This document shows, piece after piece, positions 53,963 to 62,795 of a stretch of DNA of 64,000 nucleotides. A model generated the notes under the pieces. That model saw nothing but the letters and a program-made list of their open reading frames with translations, did no database searches and was not told the origin of the DNA. A program made the translations under genes and the position numbers. Position 1 is the first letter of the stretch, and every line of letters starts with the position of its first letter. Source of the stretch: Burkholderia sp. MS389. GTDB lineage: Bacteria > Pseudomonadota > Gammaproteobacteria > Burkholderiales > Burkholderiaceae. The DNA lies in NCBI RefSeq assembly GCF_016899425.1, contig NZ_CP045995.1, forward strand, positions 2,604,001-2,668,000, read 5' to 3'.

Positions 53963-55603
53963 ATGAAAGCATCGGATCTGTTCGTGAAGGCGCTGGAAGC
54001 CGAAGGCGTCGAGTACGTGTTCGGCATTCCCGGCGAGGAAAACCTCGATCTGCTCGAATCGCTGCGGCGATCGAAGATCAAGCTCGTGCTGACCCGGCAC
54101 GAGCAGGCGGCCGGGTTCATGGCCGCCACCTACGGCCGCCTCACGGGCCGCACCGGCGTGTGTCTTGCCACACTCGGCCCGGGCGCGACGAACTTCGTGA
54201 CGGCCGCCGCGTATGCGCAGCTCGGCGGGATGCCGATGCTGATGATCACCGGGCAGAAGCCGATCAAGTCCAGCAAGCAGGGCCACTTCCAGATCGTCGA
54301 CGTGGTCGACATGATGCAGCCGCTCACGAAGTTCACGCGGCAGATCGTGTCGATCGGCAACATCCCGTCGGCCGTGCGCGAGGCGTTCCGCCGCGCAGAG
54401 GAAGAGCGCCCGGGCGCCGCGCACCTCGAACTGCCGGAAGACATCGCGCACGAGGAGGGCGACGGCAAGCCGATCCCGCGCAGCTACAGCCGGCGGCCGG
54501 TGGCTGAGGAGAAGGCGGTCGCGCATGCGGTCGACGCGATCCAGGCCGCGCGTCATCCGCTGTTGATGATCGGCGCGGGCGGCAACCGCAAGACCACCTG
54601 CAAGATGCTGCTCGAATTCGTCGACAGGACGGGCATCCCGTTCTTCACGACGCAGATGGGCAAGGGCGTGATCGACGAGACGCACCCGCTGTGGCTCGGC
54701 AACGCGACGCTGTCCGACGGCGACTTCGTGCACCGCGCGATCGAGCACGCGGATTGCATCATCAACGTCGGCCACGACGTGATCGAGAAGCCGCCGTTCT
54801 TCATGCGCACCGACGACAAGACCGTGATCCACGTGAACTTCCTCGGCGCGCAGGTCGATCCTGTCTATTTTCCGCAGATCGAGGTGGTCGGCGACATCGC
54901 GAACGCGGTGTGGCAGATGAAGGAAGCGGTGACGCCGCAATCGCACTGGGATTTCGAGCGCTTCAGGATGATCAAGGCGCATTTCGACGCGCATCTGCAG
55001 AAAGGGCAGCACGACCCGCGCTTTCCGATGTATCCGGTGCGGATCGTCAACGACCTGTACAACGCGTTGCCGGTGGACGGCATCGTCTGCCTCGACAACG
55101 GGATGTACAAGATCTGGTTCGCGCGCTACTGGCGTGCGCACGAGCCTAACTCGCTGCTGCTCGACAACGCGCTCGCGTCGATGGGCGCGGGCCTGCCGTC
55201 GGCGATCGCGACGAAGATCGTGCATCCGCAGCGCAAGGTGATCGCCGTGTGCGGCGACGGCGGCTTCATGATGAATTCGCAGGAGCTCGAAACGGCCGTG
55301 CGGCTGAAGCTCGACATCGTCGTGATGATCCTGCGCGACGACGCGTTCGGGATGATCCGCTGGAAGCAGGAGAACATGAATTTCCCCGATTTCGCGATGA
55401 CGCTGCAAAACCCCGATTTCGTGTCGTACGCGCAAAGCTACGGCGCGCACGGGCACCGCGTCGAGTCGGCCGACGATCTCGAGCCGCTGCTGCGCGAGTG
55501 CTTCTCGTCGCCGGGCGTGCACGTGATCGACGTGCCGATCGACTATTCGGACAACGAGCGCGTGTTGAACCGCGAGATCAAGCGCCTGTCGGCGCAACTT
55601 TGA
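53963..55603 (+). CDS. Acetolactate-synthase-like ThDP enzyme (large subunit, stand-alone)
   Basis: 546 residues with full ThDP enzyme architecture. The N-terminal PYR domain has the cofactor-activating Glu in LVLTRHEQAAGFMAATYGRL near residue 47. A central domain follows, then the PP domain with GDGGFMMNSQELETAVRL near residue 430. It resembles catabolic AlsS-type acetolactate synthases. No regulatory small subunit and no acetolactate decarboxylase gene are nearby. An aldehyde dehydrogenase follows after 28 bases, so it may instead make or use an aldehyde (a decarboxylase or carboligase). The product stays open. Confidence 0.85.
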   Translation: MKASDLFVKALEAEGVEYVFGIPGEENLDLLESLRRSKIKLVLTRHEQAAGFMAATYGRLTGRTGVCLATLGPGATNFVTAAAYAQLGGMPMLMITGQKPIKSSKQGHFQIVDVVDMMQPLTKFTRQIVSIGNIPSAVREAFRRAEEERPGAAHLELPEDIAHEEGDGKPIPRSYSRRPVAEEKAVAHAVDAIQAARHPLLMIGAGGNRKTTCKMLLEFVDRTGIPFFTTQMGKGVIDETHPLWLGNATLSDGDFVHRAIEHADCIINVGHDVIEKPPFFMRTDDKTVIHVNFLGAQVDPVYFPQIEVVGDIANAVWQMKEAVTPQSHWDFERFRMIKAHFDAHLQKGQHDPRFPMYPVRIVNDLYNALPVDGIVCLDNGMYKIWFARYWRAHEPNSLLLDNALASMGAGLPSAIATKIVHPQRKVIAVCGDGGFMMNSQELETAVRLKLDIVVMILRDDAFGMIRWKQENMNFPDFAMTLQNPDFVSYAQSYGAHGHRVESADDLEPLLRECFSSPGVHVIDVPIDYSDNERVLNREIKRLSAQL

Positions 55604-55631
55604 ATTCCCGTTCACAGGAAGGAGTCGTTCC

Positions 55632-57065
55632 ATGTTGAAGGAAACCTATCCGTACTACCTCGCCAACGAAGCCGTCTACGCGAACACCGATCTGGAGGTG
55701 ACCGACAAGTTCAGCGGCAAGGTCGCCACGCGCGTCGCGCTGGCCGACGCGAAGGCGATCGATGCTGCGATCGCAGCGGCCGTCGACGCGACGAAGCCGA
55801 TGCGCGAGATGCCGGCCTACAAGCGGCAGGCCGTGCTCGATCATTGCATCGCGCGCTTTCGCGAACGTTTCGACGAGCTGGCCGAGGCGCTGTGCATCGA
55901 GGCCGGCAAGCCGATCAACGATTCGAAGGGCGAAGTCACGCGGCTGATCGATACGTTTCGCGTCGCGTCCGAGGAATCGGTGCGCATCGACGGCGAGATC
56001 GTCAACCTCGAGATCTCCGCGCGTGCGCAGGGCTATACGGGCTACATGAAGCGCGTGCCGGTCGGCCCGTGCTCGTTCATCTCGCCGTTCAACTTCCCGC
56101 TGAACCTCGCCGCGCACAAGGTCGCGCCCGCGCTCGCGGCCGGCTGCCCGTTCGTGCTGAAGCCCGCGAGCCGCACGCCGATCGGCGCGCTGATCATCGG
56201 CGAGGTGCTCGCGGAAACCGACCTGCCGAAGGGCGCGTTCTCGGTGCTGCCCGCGCATCGCGACGGCGCCGACCTGTTTACGACCGACGAGCGCTTCAAG
56301 CTGCTGTCGTTCACCGGTTCGCCGGCCGTCGGCTGGGCGCTGAAGGAGAAGGCCGGCAAGAAGAAAGTCGTGCTGGAACTGGGCGGCAACGCGGCGGCGA
56401 TCGTCGATGCGGACCAGCGCGACCGGCTCGACTACGTGGTCGAGCGGCTCGCGTTCGGCGCATACTACCAGTCGGGCCAGAGCTGCATCGGCGTGCAGCG
56501 GATTCTCGTGCATGCCGACCTGTACGACGCGCTGCGCGAGAAGCTGATCGCGAAGACGCGTTCGCTGAAGATGGGCGATCCGAAGGATCCGTCGACGTTC
56601 GTCGGCCCGATGATCTCCGAATCCGAATCGCACCGGCTGTCGGGCTGGATGGACGCGGCCGTCGCGGCGGGCGCGAAGATCGTCGCGGGCGGCAAGGTCG
56701 ACGGCGCGATGTTCGAGGCGACGCTGCTGGAAAACGTCGGGCGCGAGCAGGACCTGTACCGGAAGGAGGCGTTCGGCCCGGTCGCGATCCTCGAGAAGTT
56801 CGACCGCTTCGACGACGCGCTCGCGCGCGTGAACGACAGCGACTTCGGGCTGCAGGCCGGCGTGTTCACCGATTCGCTCACGCATGCGCACCGCGCATGG
56901 GACGAGCTGGAGGTCGGCGGCGTCGTGATCAACGACGTGCCGTCGTTCCGCGTCGACAACATGCCGTACGGCGGCGTGAAGGATTCCGGTCTCGGCCGCG
57001 AAGGCATTCGCTATGCGATCGAGGACATGACCGAGCCGCGGCTGATGGTCGTGCGGCGCCGGTAA
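55632..57065 (+). CDS. NAD(P)-dependent aldehyde dehydrogenase
   Basis: 477 residues of the ALDH superfamily. It has PFNFPLNLAAHKVAPALAAG, the catalytic Glu in LELGGNAA (near residue 249), the catalytic Cys in GQSCIGVQR (near 284) and the tail PYGGVKDSGLGREGIRYA. Oxidises an aldehyde to an acid (or acyl-CoA). AGGAAGGAG precedes the start. Operon partner of the ThDP enzyme; the two may run a keto acid to aldehyde to acid sequence. A strong terminator follows. Confidence 0.9.
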   Translation: MLKETYPYYLANEAVYANTDLEVTDKFSGKVATRVALADAKAIDAAIAAAVDATKPMREMPAYKRQAVLDHCIARFRERFDELAEALCIEAGKPINDSKGEVTRLIDTFRVASEESVRIDGEIVNLEISARAQGYTGYMKRVPVGPCSFISPFNFPLNLAAHKVAPALAAGCPFVLKPASRTPIGALIIGEVLAETDLPKGAFSVLPAHRDGADLFTTDERFKLLSFTGSPAVGWALKEKAGKKKVVLELGGNAAAIVDADQRDRLDYVVERLAFGAYYQSGQSCIGVQRILVHADLYDALREKLIAKTRSLKMGDPKDPSTFVGPMISESESHRLSGWMDAAVAAGAKIVAGGKVDGAMFEATLLENVGREQDLYRKEAFGPVAILEKFDRFDDALARVNDSDFGLQAGVFTDSLTHAHRAWDELEVGGVVINDVPSFRVDNMPYGGVKDSGLGREGIRYAIEDMTEPRLMVVRRR

Positions 57066-57092
57066 CGCGCGGCAGGCAGCGCGGCGCCGCGG

Positions 57093-57133
57093 CGGCACGC
57101 GGGCGGGCGATCGGGCCGCCCGCGTGCCGTTTT
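57093..57133 (+). terminator. Intrinsic terminator after the aldehyde dehydrogenase gene
   Basis: CGGCACGCGGGCGG and CCGCCCGCGTGCCG form a perfect 14-bp stem with a 9-base loop, followed at once by TTTTC. This is the clearest terminator of the window. Confidence 0.85.
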
Positions 57134-57293
57134 CATGGCGGCGCGCGCAGCGGCGCGGCGCCGCGCGTGTCCCGCGCGGCGGCCGCTCGCAACAGGCTCG
57201 ACTACGGGCCTTCCCTCGTGATGTAATCGCGCGAAACTGCCGACCGGGGTACGACGCCGGAACGCGCAAATTCATTCTTCACGAGGTCGATTC

Positions 57294-58877
57294 ATGTCCC
57301 CCGTCTCGGCATTCAAGCTGGTTCTATTGTCATTCCTCGCGATCGTCGCGCTAGAATGCATCGCCAAGCGGTTGAGGCTGCCGCCCGCCGCCGCGCTGCT
57401 GATCGGCGGCATCGGCATCGCGTTCATCCCCGGCCTGCCGCCGATCAACCTCGATCCCGAGCTGGTGTTGCTGGTGTTCCTGCCGCCGCTGCTGATGGAC
57501 GGCGCGTACTTCTCCGTGTGGGAAGAGTTCAAGCGCAACGTCGGCGGCATCCTGATGCTGGCGATCGGCGCGGTCGTGTTCACGACGTTCGCGGTCGGCT
57601 TCGCCGTGCACTGGGTGGTGCCGGCGCTGCCGTGGGCCGCGTGCTTCGCGCTCGGCGCGATCGTGTCGCCGCCCGATGCGGTCGCCGCGAAGGCCGTGCT
57701 CGAACGGGTCGCGCTGCCGCGCCGGCTGATGGTCCTGCTCGAAGGCGAGAGCCTGCTGAACGACGCGGCCGGCCTCGTGCTGTTCCGCTTCGCGGTCGCG
57801 GCCGCGCTCACCGGCGCGTTCAGCCTCGAGCATGCGGTCGTGCGTTTCGCGGAACTCGGGCTCGGCGGCGTGGTGGTCGGCTTCGTGGTCGGCAAGCTTG
57901 TGGTTTGGTTCCTGAAGCTGCTCGACGACGACTATCTCGTGATCACTGTCGCGGTGATCGCCGGCTGGATCGCGTACATCGCGGGCGAAATGGTCGAGGT
58001 GTCGGGCGTGATCGCGACCGTCACGGCCGGCATGATCGTCGGCTGGCATCAGCACGAGGTGTTCTCGGCGGCCGTGCGTACGCGCGGCACCGCGTTCTGG
58101 CAGGTCATCGTGTTCCTGCTCGAGGCGATGGTGTTCGTGCTGATCGGGCTGTCGCTGCGCGGCGCGATCCACCGGCTCGGCGGCTTCGAGCAGGTGCTCG
58201 CGACGATGGTGCCGCCCGTGCTCGCGGTGCTGGCGGCGGTGATCCTGTCGCGCTTCGTGTGGATCTACGCGGTCGAGGCGCTGAAGTGGCCGGTGCGTGG
58301 CCTCGTGCGGCGCGGCGACGCGCCCGACTGGAAGGCCGCGACGATCATGAGCTGGGCCGGGATGCGCGGCGTGGTGACGCTGGCGATCGCGCTGTCGCTG
58401 CCCGAGGCGCTACCCGGCCGCGACGTGATCCTGGTTGCGTCGTTCGCGGTGATCCTCGTGACCGTGCTGCTGCAGGGCACGACGATCGGGCCGCTGATCC
58501 GGCTGCTGCGCCTGCCGCAGCGCGACGAGCGCGCCGCGCACCACCTGACCGAGCCGCAGACATGGGCGTACGTCGAGGCCGCGCAGCTCGCGGCGATCCA
58601 GCCGCTCGTGCGCGACGCGCACGGCGTCGTGATCCATCCGCGTCTGCTCGAGCAGTACACGTATCGCGCCGAGCTGACCGAACGGTCGAAGAACGAGCCC
58701 GCGTATCCGGCGGAAGTGCGCACCGCGCACTACGACGTGGTGCTGGCCGCGATCCGGGCCGGGCGCGCCGAACTGTTGCGCCTGCATCGGTCGGGGCGCA
58801 TCCACGACGAGATGCTGCACACGCTCGAACGCGACCTCGACCTGCAGGAAGTGTCCGCGCAGCACGCGCGCGGGTAG
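57294..58877 (+). CDS. Na+/H+ antiporter of the CPA1 (NhaP/YjcE) type
   Basis: 527 residues with about 12 helices and a 120-residue cytoplasmic tail. The ion site is seen in CFALGAIVSPPDAVAAKAVLE (the ND/PDA motif of helix 5). Other CPA1 markers are LVLLEGESLLNDAAGLVLFRFA and SWAGMRGVVTLAIALSLP. Exchanges Na+ (or K+) for protons at the inner membrane. The start ATG 57294 has GAGG upstream. It follows a strong terminator and is followed by another, so it is a single-gene unit. Confidence 0.92.
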   Translation: MSPVSAFKLVLLSFLAIVALECIAKRLRLPPAAALLIGGIGIAFIPGLPPINLDPELVLLVFLPPLLMDGAYFSVWEEFKRNVGGILMLAIGAVVFTTFAVGFAVHWVVPALPWAACFALGAIVSPPDAVAAKAVLERVALPRRLMVLLEGESLLNDAAGLVLFRFAVAAALTGAFSLEHAVVRFAELGLGGVVVGFVVGKLVVWFLKLLDDDYLVITVAVIAGWIAYIAGEMVEVSGVIATVTAGMIVGWHQHEVFSAAVRTRGTAFWQVIVFLLEAMVFVLIGLSLRGAIHRLGGFEQVLATMVPPVLAVLAAVILSRFVWIYAVEALKWPVRGLVRRGDAPDWKAATIMSWAGMRGVVTLAIALSLPEALPGRDVILVASFAVILVTVLLQGTTIGPLIRLLRLPQRDERAAHHLTEPQTWAYVEAAQLAAIQPLVRDAHGVVIHPRLLEQYTYRAELTERSKNEPAYPAEVRTAHYDVVLAAIRAGRAELLRLHRSGRIHDEMLHTLERDLDLQEVSAQHARG

Positions 58878-58920
58878 GCGGGCGCACGGGCCGGCGTCCT
58901 GTCGGCCCTCAAATGGCGGG

Positions 58921-58948
58921 GTCGCACGCGCGCGTCGCGCGACTTTTT
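58921..58948 (+). terminator. Intrinsic terminator after the antiporter gene
   Basis: GTCGC and GCGAC form the base of a GC-rich hairpin (58921-58943), followed by TTTTTCTT. Confidence 0.65.
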
Positions 58949-59351
58949 CTTCTTCCGCCTGCCGTTTGCGACTGTTTTAATCCGGCCCCAATACACACCC
59001 TGATACGGCCCGCCACCAGCCTTGCAGCGCATGCAAACCTCATGGCGCCGGTCTCGCAAACGTTATCGTCTTTCGAATCCGGAAATGATCTGATTTATCT
59101 GATTCCGTCTCTTTCTGCATATTTGGCAAAACTAAACCGGAAGGAGATAGATGCTGTGTTCTAATTTCATTTAGAATCAGCCGGTTATGTTTATTGAGAG
59201 AAAGAATGCGGAGGTAATGCGGGCCGTCGACGGGGAAACAGGCGGCGTCCAAAGCCCCGCAAGGAAGTGCCGACAGGCCAAATCGGCGGAATCAGGCGGG
59301 TTTTTCCAACTGCCAATATAAGATAGCGTCCAAGTCGGATAAACAACTCCT
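58949..59351 (+). promoter_or_regulatory. AT-rich leader region of the wsp-type operon
   Basis: About 400 bases without a supported gene. From 59050 the sequence is much richer in A+T than its surroundings. An excellent ribosome site, GGAAGGAGAT, is followed by ATG at 59151 but the frame closes after seven codons (stop at 59172-59174). The region should contain the promoter of the receiver-kinase gene at 59352. Confidence 0.5.
59151..59174 (+). other. Seven-codon leader reading frame with a near-perfect ribosome site
   Basis: ATG at 59151 preceded by AAGGAGAT encodes M-L-C-S-N-F-I then stop. It lies about 180 bases ahead of the receiver-kinase gene, which itself lacks a clear ribosome site. 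It may be a regulatory leader or a chance match. Confidence 0.3.
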
Positions 59352-60485
59352 ATGAAAGAATCGATTGGAGATTCGGCGTTTGAAACTGTATTTATGAAAG
59401 AATCGAGCAGTGATAATGCCTCGGATTGCCTCGAATCGGGCTTATCGGTCCTCCTGGTCGACGACCAGCCGTTCGTCGGCGAGGTGATCCGCCGCGCGCT
59501 GCGCAGCGAGCACGACATCGACCTGCACGTGTGCACCGACGCGCACCGGGCGATGGCGGTCGCGCGCGACGTGAAGCCGACGGTCATCCTGCAGGATCTC
59601 GTGATGCCGGAGATCGACGGCCTCGATCTCGTGCGCGCGTGGCGCGCGGACCCCCGCACCGCGCGCGTGCCGATCATCGTGCTGTCCGCGAAGGAGGAGC
59701 CGATCGTCAAGCGCGAGGCGTTCATCGCCGGCGCGAACGACTATCTGGTGAAGCTCCCCGACGCGATGGAGCTGACCGCGCGCATCCGCTATCACTCGAA
59801 TTCGTACCTGATGTCGCGGCAGCGCGACGAGGCGCTCGATTTCCTGTCGCACGACATGCGTTCGCCGCAGACGTCGATCCTTGCGCTGCTCGACGTCTAC
59901 CGGGCCGAGCACGGCGACATGCCGGCGATCATGGAGCGCATCGCCGGCCATGCACGGCGCGCGCTCGCGCTCGCCGACGGCTTCATCCACCTGACCCGCG
60001 CGCAGTCCGAGCGCCGCGCGCACGAGGTCGTGAGTCTCAACGAGATCGTGCTCGACGCCGTCGACCAGCTGTGGGAGAAGGCGGCCGGGCTCGGCTGCCG
60101 GGTGAGCGCGTGCGTGCCCGATACCGAATGCGTGACGATGGGCGACCGCATGATGCTGACGCGCGCGGTCGCGAACCTGATCGACAACGGGCTGAAGTAT
60201 GGGCCGGCCGGGATGGACGTACATTGCACGCTGAGCGGCGAGGACGGCGTCTGGCTGATCGGCGTCGAGGATGCCGGCGCCGGCATCGCGCCGGAGCAGC
60301 GCACGGCCGCGACCGAGTCGTTCGTGCAGCTCGAATCCGCGCACGGCGCGGCGCGCAGCGGTTTCGGCCTCGGTCTCGCATTCGTCCGCGCGACGGCGGC
60401 GCGGCATCGCGGCCAGATCCTGATGCGCAATACGGCGCGCGGCTTCATGGTCGCGCTTCGGCTGCCGGCGCAAGCGGAGCGATGA
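59352..60485 (+). CDS. Receiver-histidine kinase hybrid (possibly the WspHRR type)
   Basis: 377 residues, cytoplasmic. The N-terminal receiver domain (about 32-150) starts [20 protein letters not shown], with the phosphoacceptor Asp in [13 protein letters not shown] and Lys in YLVKLPD. It is followed by a HisKA-like helix with the His in [15 protein letters not shown] and a HATPase domain ([32 protein letters not shown]). No sensor or membrane part, so it must take its signal from a partner, probably the chemosensory complex encoded downstream. A receiver/kinase hybrid is described in Burkholderia wsp clusters in place of a diguanylate cyclase. The 13-mer ATGAAAGAATCGA occurs at 59352 and again in frame at 59394, so the start is uncertain. 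Confidence 0.85.
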   Translation: MKESIGDSAFETVFMKESSSDNASDCLESGLSVLLVDDQPFVGEVIRRALRSEHDIDLHVCTDAHRAMAVARDVKPTVILQDLVMPEIDGLDLVRAWRADPRTARVPIIVLSAKEEPIVKREAFIAGANDYLVKLPDAMELTARIRYHSNSYLMSRQRDEALDFLSHDMRSPQTSILALLDVYRAEHGDMPAIMERIAGHARRALALADGFIHLTRAQSERRAHEVVSLNEIVLDAVDQLWEKAAGLGCRVSACVPDTECVTMGDRMMLTRAVANLIDNGLKYGPAGMDVHCTLSGEDGVWLIGVEDAGAGIAPEQRTAATESFVQLESAHGAARSGFGLGLAFVRATAARHRGQILMRNTARGFMVALRLPAQAER

Positions 60486-60539
60486 TGTCGCGGCGCGGCC
60501 TGCCGGCGCCGCGCCGCCCGCGGGACCCCGATGCGCTCG

Positions 60540-60561
60540 TGGCGCGCCGACCGGCGCGCCA
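60540..60561 (+). terminator. Perfect inverted repeat between the hybrid kinase and chemoreceptor genes (attenuator candidate)
   Basis: TGGCGCGCCG and CGGCGCGCCA are perfect 10-base arms around two bases, and GGATTTTTC follows ten bases later (60571 on). It may partly stop transcription before the chemoreceptor gene or set a processing point. Confidence 0.45.
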
Positions 60562-60609
60562 GGCGGGCGCGGATTTTTCAACGCTGAATTTAGAAAGCCC
60601 ATAACGAAC

Positions 60610-62286
60610 ATGGCCACCTTGACGCCCCGCGCGACCAATGAAAGCCTGCATCCGACGATCGGCGCCGCCCGGCTGACGCTCGGCAATCGCATCCTGCTCA
60701 GCTTCGGCGTGCTGTTCGTGCTGATGCTGGTGACCGCCGGCGTGTCGTACGAGCGACTGCGCGCGATCAACGCCGAAGCCGTCAGCATCGAGCGCGACTC
60801 GCTGCCCGGCGTCTACCTTGCATCGTCGCTGCGCGGCGCGGTCAACGAGTCGTTCACGCTGCTGCAGCGCGGCATCTTCGTCGACACCGAGCCCGACGCC
60901 GCGCAGCGCGATCTCGCGAAGATCGCCGACGCGCTGAAGGAAATCGAGTCGATGTCGGTGGACTACCAGAACACGACGTTCCGCGACGACGACCGGCAGC
61001 GCTTCATGGCGTTCCGCGGCGCCTACGATCACTACGTGCCGTTGCTGAACGAAGCAGTGCAGAACAGCCGCGCATCGCACGCCGAGGCGGTCGCCGCGTA
61101 CGCGAAAGCGTTGCCTGCATGGACCGAGGTCGTGCGCAACGCGAACGTGCTGGTGCAGGAGAACCGCAAGTTCGCGGAGCAGTCCGCGAAGCTGATCCGC
61201 GAATCCGTGCAGGACACCGAGATCGTGCTCGCGACCGCGCTGGCGTTCATGCTGCTGTCCGCGCTCGGGCTCGGCTACATGCTGTACCGCTCGGTGACGG
61301 TGCCGATGGCGCGGCTCGTCGAGGTGCACGACGTGATGCGCACCGGCAACCTGACCCATCGCCTCGATCTGCGCCGCCGCGACGAATTCGGCACGCTCGA
61401 GACCGGCTTCAACCGGATGGCCGACGAGCTGACCGAGCTGGTGTCGCGCGCGCAGCAGTCGTCGCTGCAGGTGACGACGTCGGTGGCCGAGATCGCCGCG
61501 ACGTCGCGCGAGCAGCAGGCGACCGCGAACGAGACCGCGGCGACGACGACCGAGATCGGCGCGACCTCGCGCGAGATCTTCGCGACGTCGCGCGACCTGC
61601 TGCGCACGATGAACGAGGTGGCCGGCGTGGCCGAGCAGTCGGCGACGCTCGCGGGCGTGAGCCAGAGCGGGCTCACGCGGATGGGCGAGACGATGCGCAG
61701 CGTGATGGACGCGGCCGGCTCGGTGAACGCGAAGCTCGCGATCCTCAACGAGAAGGCGCTGAACATCAACCAGGTGGTCGCGACCATCACCAAGGTGGCC
61801 GACCAGACCAACCTGCTGTCGCTGAACGCGGCGATCGAGGCCGAGAAGGCCGGCGAGTACGGCCGCGGCTTCGCGGTCGTCGCAACGGAGATCCGCCGCC
61901 TGGCCGACCAGACGGCGGTGGCGACCTACGACATCGAGCAGACGGTGAAGGAAATCCAGTCGGCCGTGTCGGCGGGTGTGATGGGGATGGACAAGTTCTC
62001 CGAGGAAGTGCGCCGCGGGATGCTCGACGTGCAGCAGGTGGGCGGCCAGCTGTCGCAGATCATCGCCGAGGTGCAGACGCTCGCGCCGCGCTTCCAGATG
62101 GTCAACGAAGGGATGCAGACGCAGGCGAACGGCGCCGAGCAGATCACGCAGGCGCTGTCGCAACTGTCGGAAGCCGCGCAGCAGACGGCCGAGTCGCTGC
62201 GCCAGTCGTCGCAGGCGATCGACGACCTGACGCTCGTCGCGAACCAGTTGCGCACCAGCGTGTCGCGCTTCAAGGTCGACGCGTGA
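60610..62286 (+). CDS. wspA: Methyl-accepting chemotaxis-type receptor (WspA-like)
   Basis: 558 residues. Helix 1 is at about 25-46 ([21 protein letters not shown]), a periplasmic four-helix sensor region covers 47-203, and helix 2 lies near 204-225. HAMP follows, then the cytoplasmic coiled coil. The signalling tip is [40 protein letters not shown]; it is typical except that Lys stands where most receptors have Ala (EAEKAGE). WspA in Pseudomonas senses surface contact and feeds a CheA-like kinase. It is coupled to cheW by a GTGA overlap. No ribosome site is obvious at ATG 60610. Confidence 0.9.
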   Translation: MATLTPRATNESLHPTIGAARLTLGNRILLSFGVLFVLMLVTAGVSYERLRAINAEAVSIERDSLPGVYLASSLRGAVNESFTLLQRGIFVDTEPDAAQRDLAKIADALKEIESMSVDYQNTTFRDDDRQRFMAFRGAYDHYVPLLNEAVQNSRASHAEAVAAYAKALPAWTEVVRNANVLVQENRKFAEQSAKLIRESVQDTEIVLATALAFMLLSALGLGYMLYRSVTVPMARLVEVHDVMRTGNLTHRLDLRRRDEFGTLETGFNRMADELTELVSRAQQSSLQVTTSVAEIAATSREQQATANETAATTTEIGATSREIFATSRDLLRTMNEVAGVAEQSATLAGVSQSGLTRMGETMRSVMDAAGSVNAKLAILNEKALNINQVVATITKVADQTNLLSLNAAIEAEKAGEYGRGFAVVATEIRRLADQTAVATYDIEQTVKEIQSAVSAGVMGMDKFSEEVRRGMLDVQQVGGQLSQIIAEVQTLAPRFQMVNEGMQTQANGAEQITQALSQLSEAAQQTAESLRQSSQAIDDLTLVANQLRTSVSRFKVDA

Positions 62287-62795
62287 CGCGCGCCGATCCG
62301 CAGAACGGCGCGCACGCGCTGTTCCTGATGTTCGAGCTCGACGGCGAGCGTTATGCGCTCGACGCGGCTGGCATCGACGAGGTGCTGCCGCTCGCCATCA
62401 TGAAGGCGGTGCCCGGTGCGCCCGACTGGATCGCCGGGCTGCTGATGCGCGGCGGCCAGCCGGTGCCGGTGATCGACGTGCCGATGCTGGCGCTTGGGCG
62501 GCGCGCGCAGGCGCTGCGCTCGACGCGGCTCGTGATGGTCCGTCATCGCTCCGGTCACGCCGATGGCGAGCGCACGATCGGCCTGATCGTCGAGCGTGCG
62601 ACGCAGACGATGCGGATCGACCGCGCGGCATTCCGCGCCAGCGGCGTCTCGACCGCGCGCACGCGCTGGCTCGGGCGGGTCGCGAACACGCCCGACGGCG
62701 TCGTGCAGCAGCTGTCGGTGTCCGACCTGATCGACGACGTGGCGCGCCTGTATCTGTTCGACGGCCCGTCGGGCCACGGAGAGGAATTCGCATGA
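62283..62795 (+). CDS. wspB: CheW-type coupling protein (WspB)
   Basis: 170 residues, CheW fold: [45 protein letters not shown] and [16 protein letters not shown]. It joins the receptor to the kinase. The start is GTG 62283, overlapping the receptor stop as GTGA; the end overlaps the cheR start as ATGA. The order receptor-CheW-CheR is that of the wsp operon. Confidence 0.92.
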   Translation: MTRADPQNGAHALFLMFELDGERYALDAAGIDEVLPLAIMKAVPGAPDWIAGLLMRGGQPVPVIDVPMLALGRRAQALRSTRLVMVRHRSGHADGERTIGLIVERATQTMRIDRAAFRASGVSTARTRWLGRVANTPDGVVQQLSVSDLIDDVARLYLFDGPSGHGEEFA

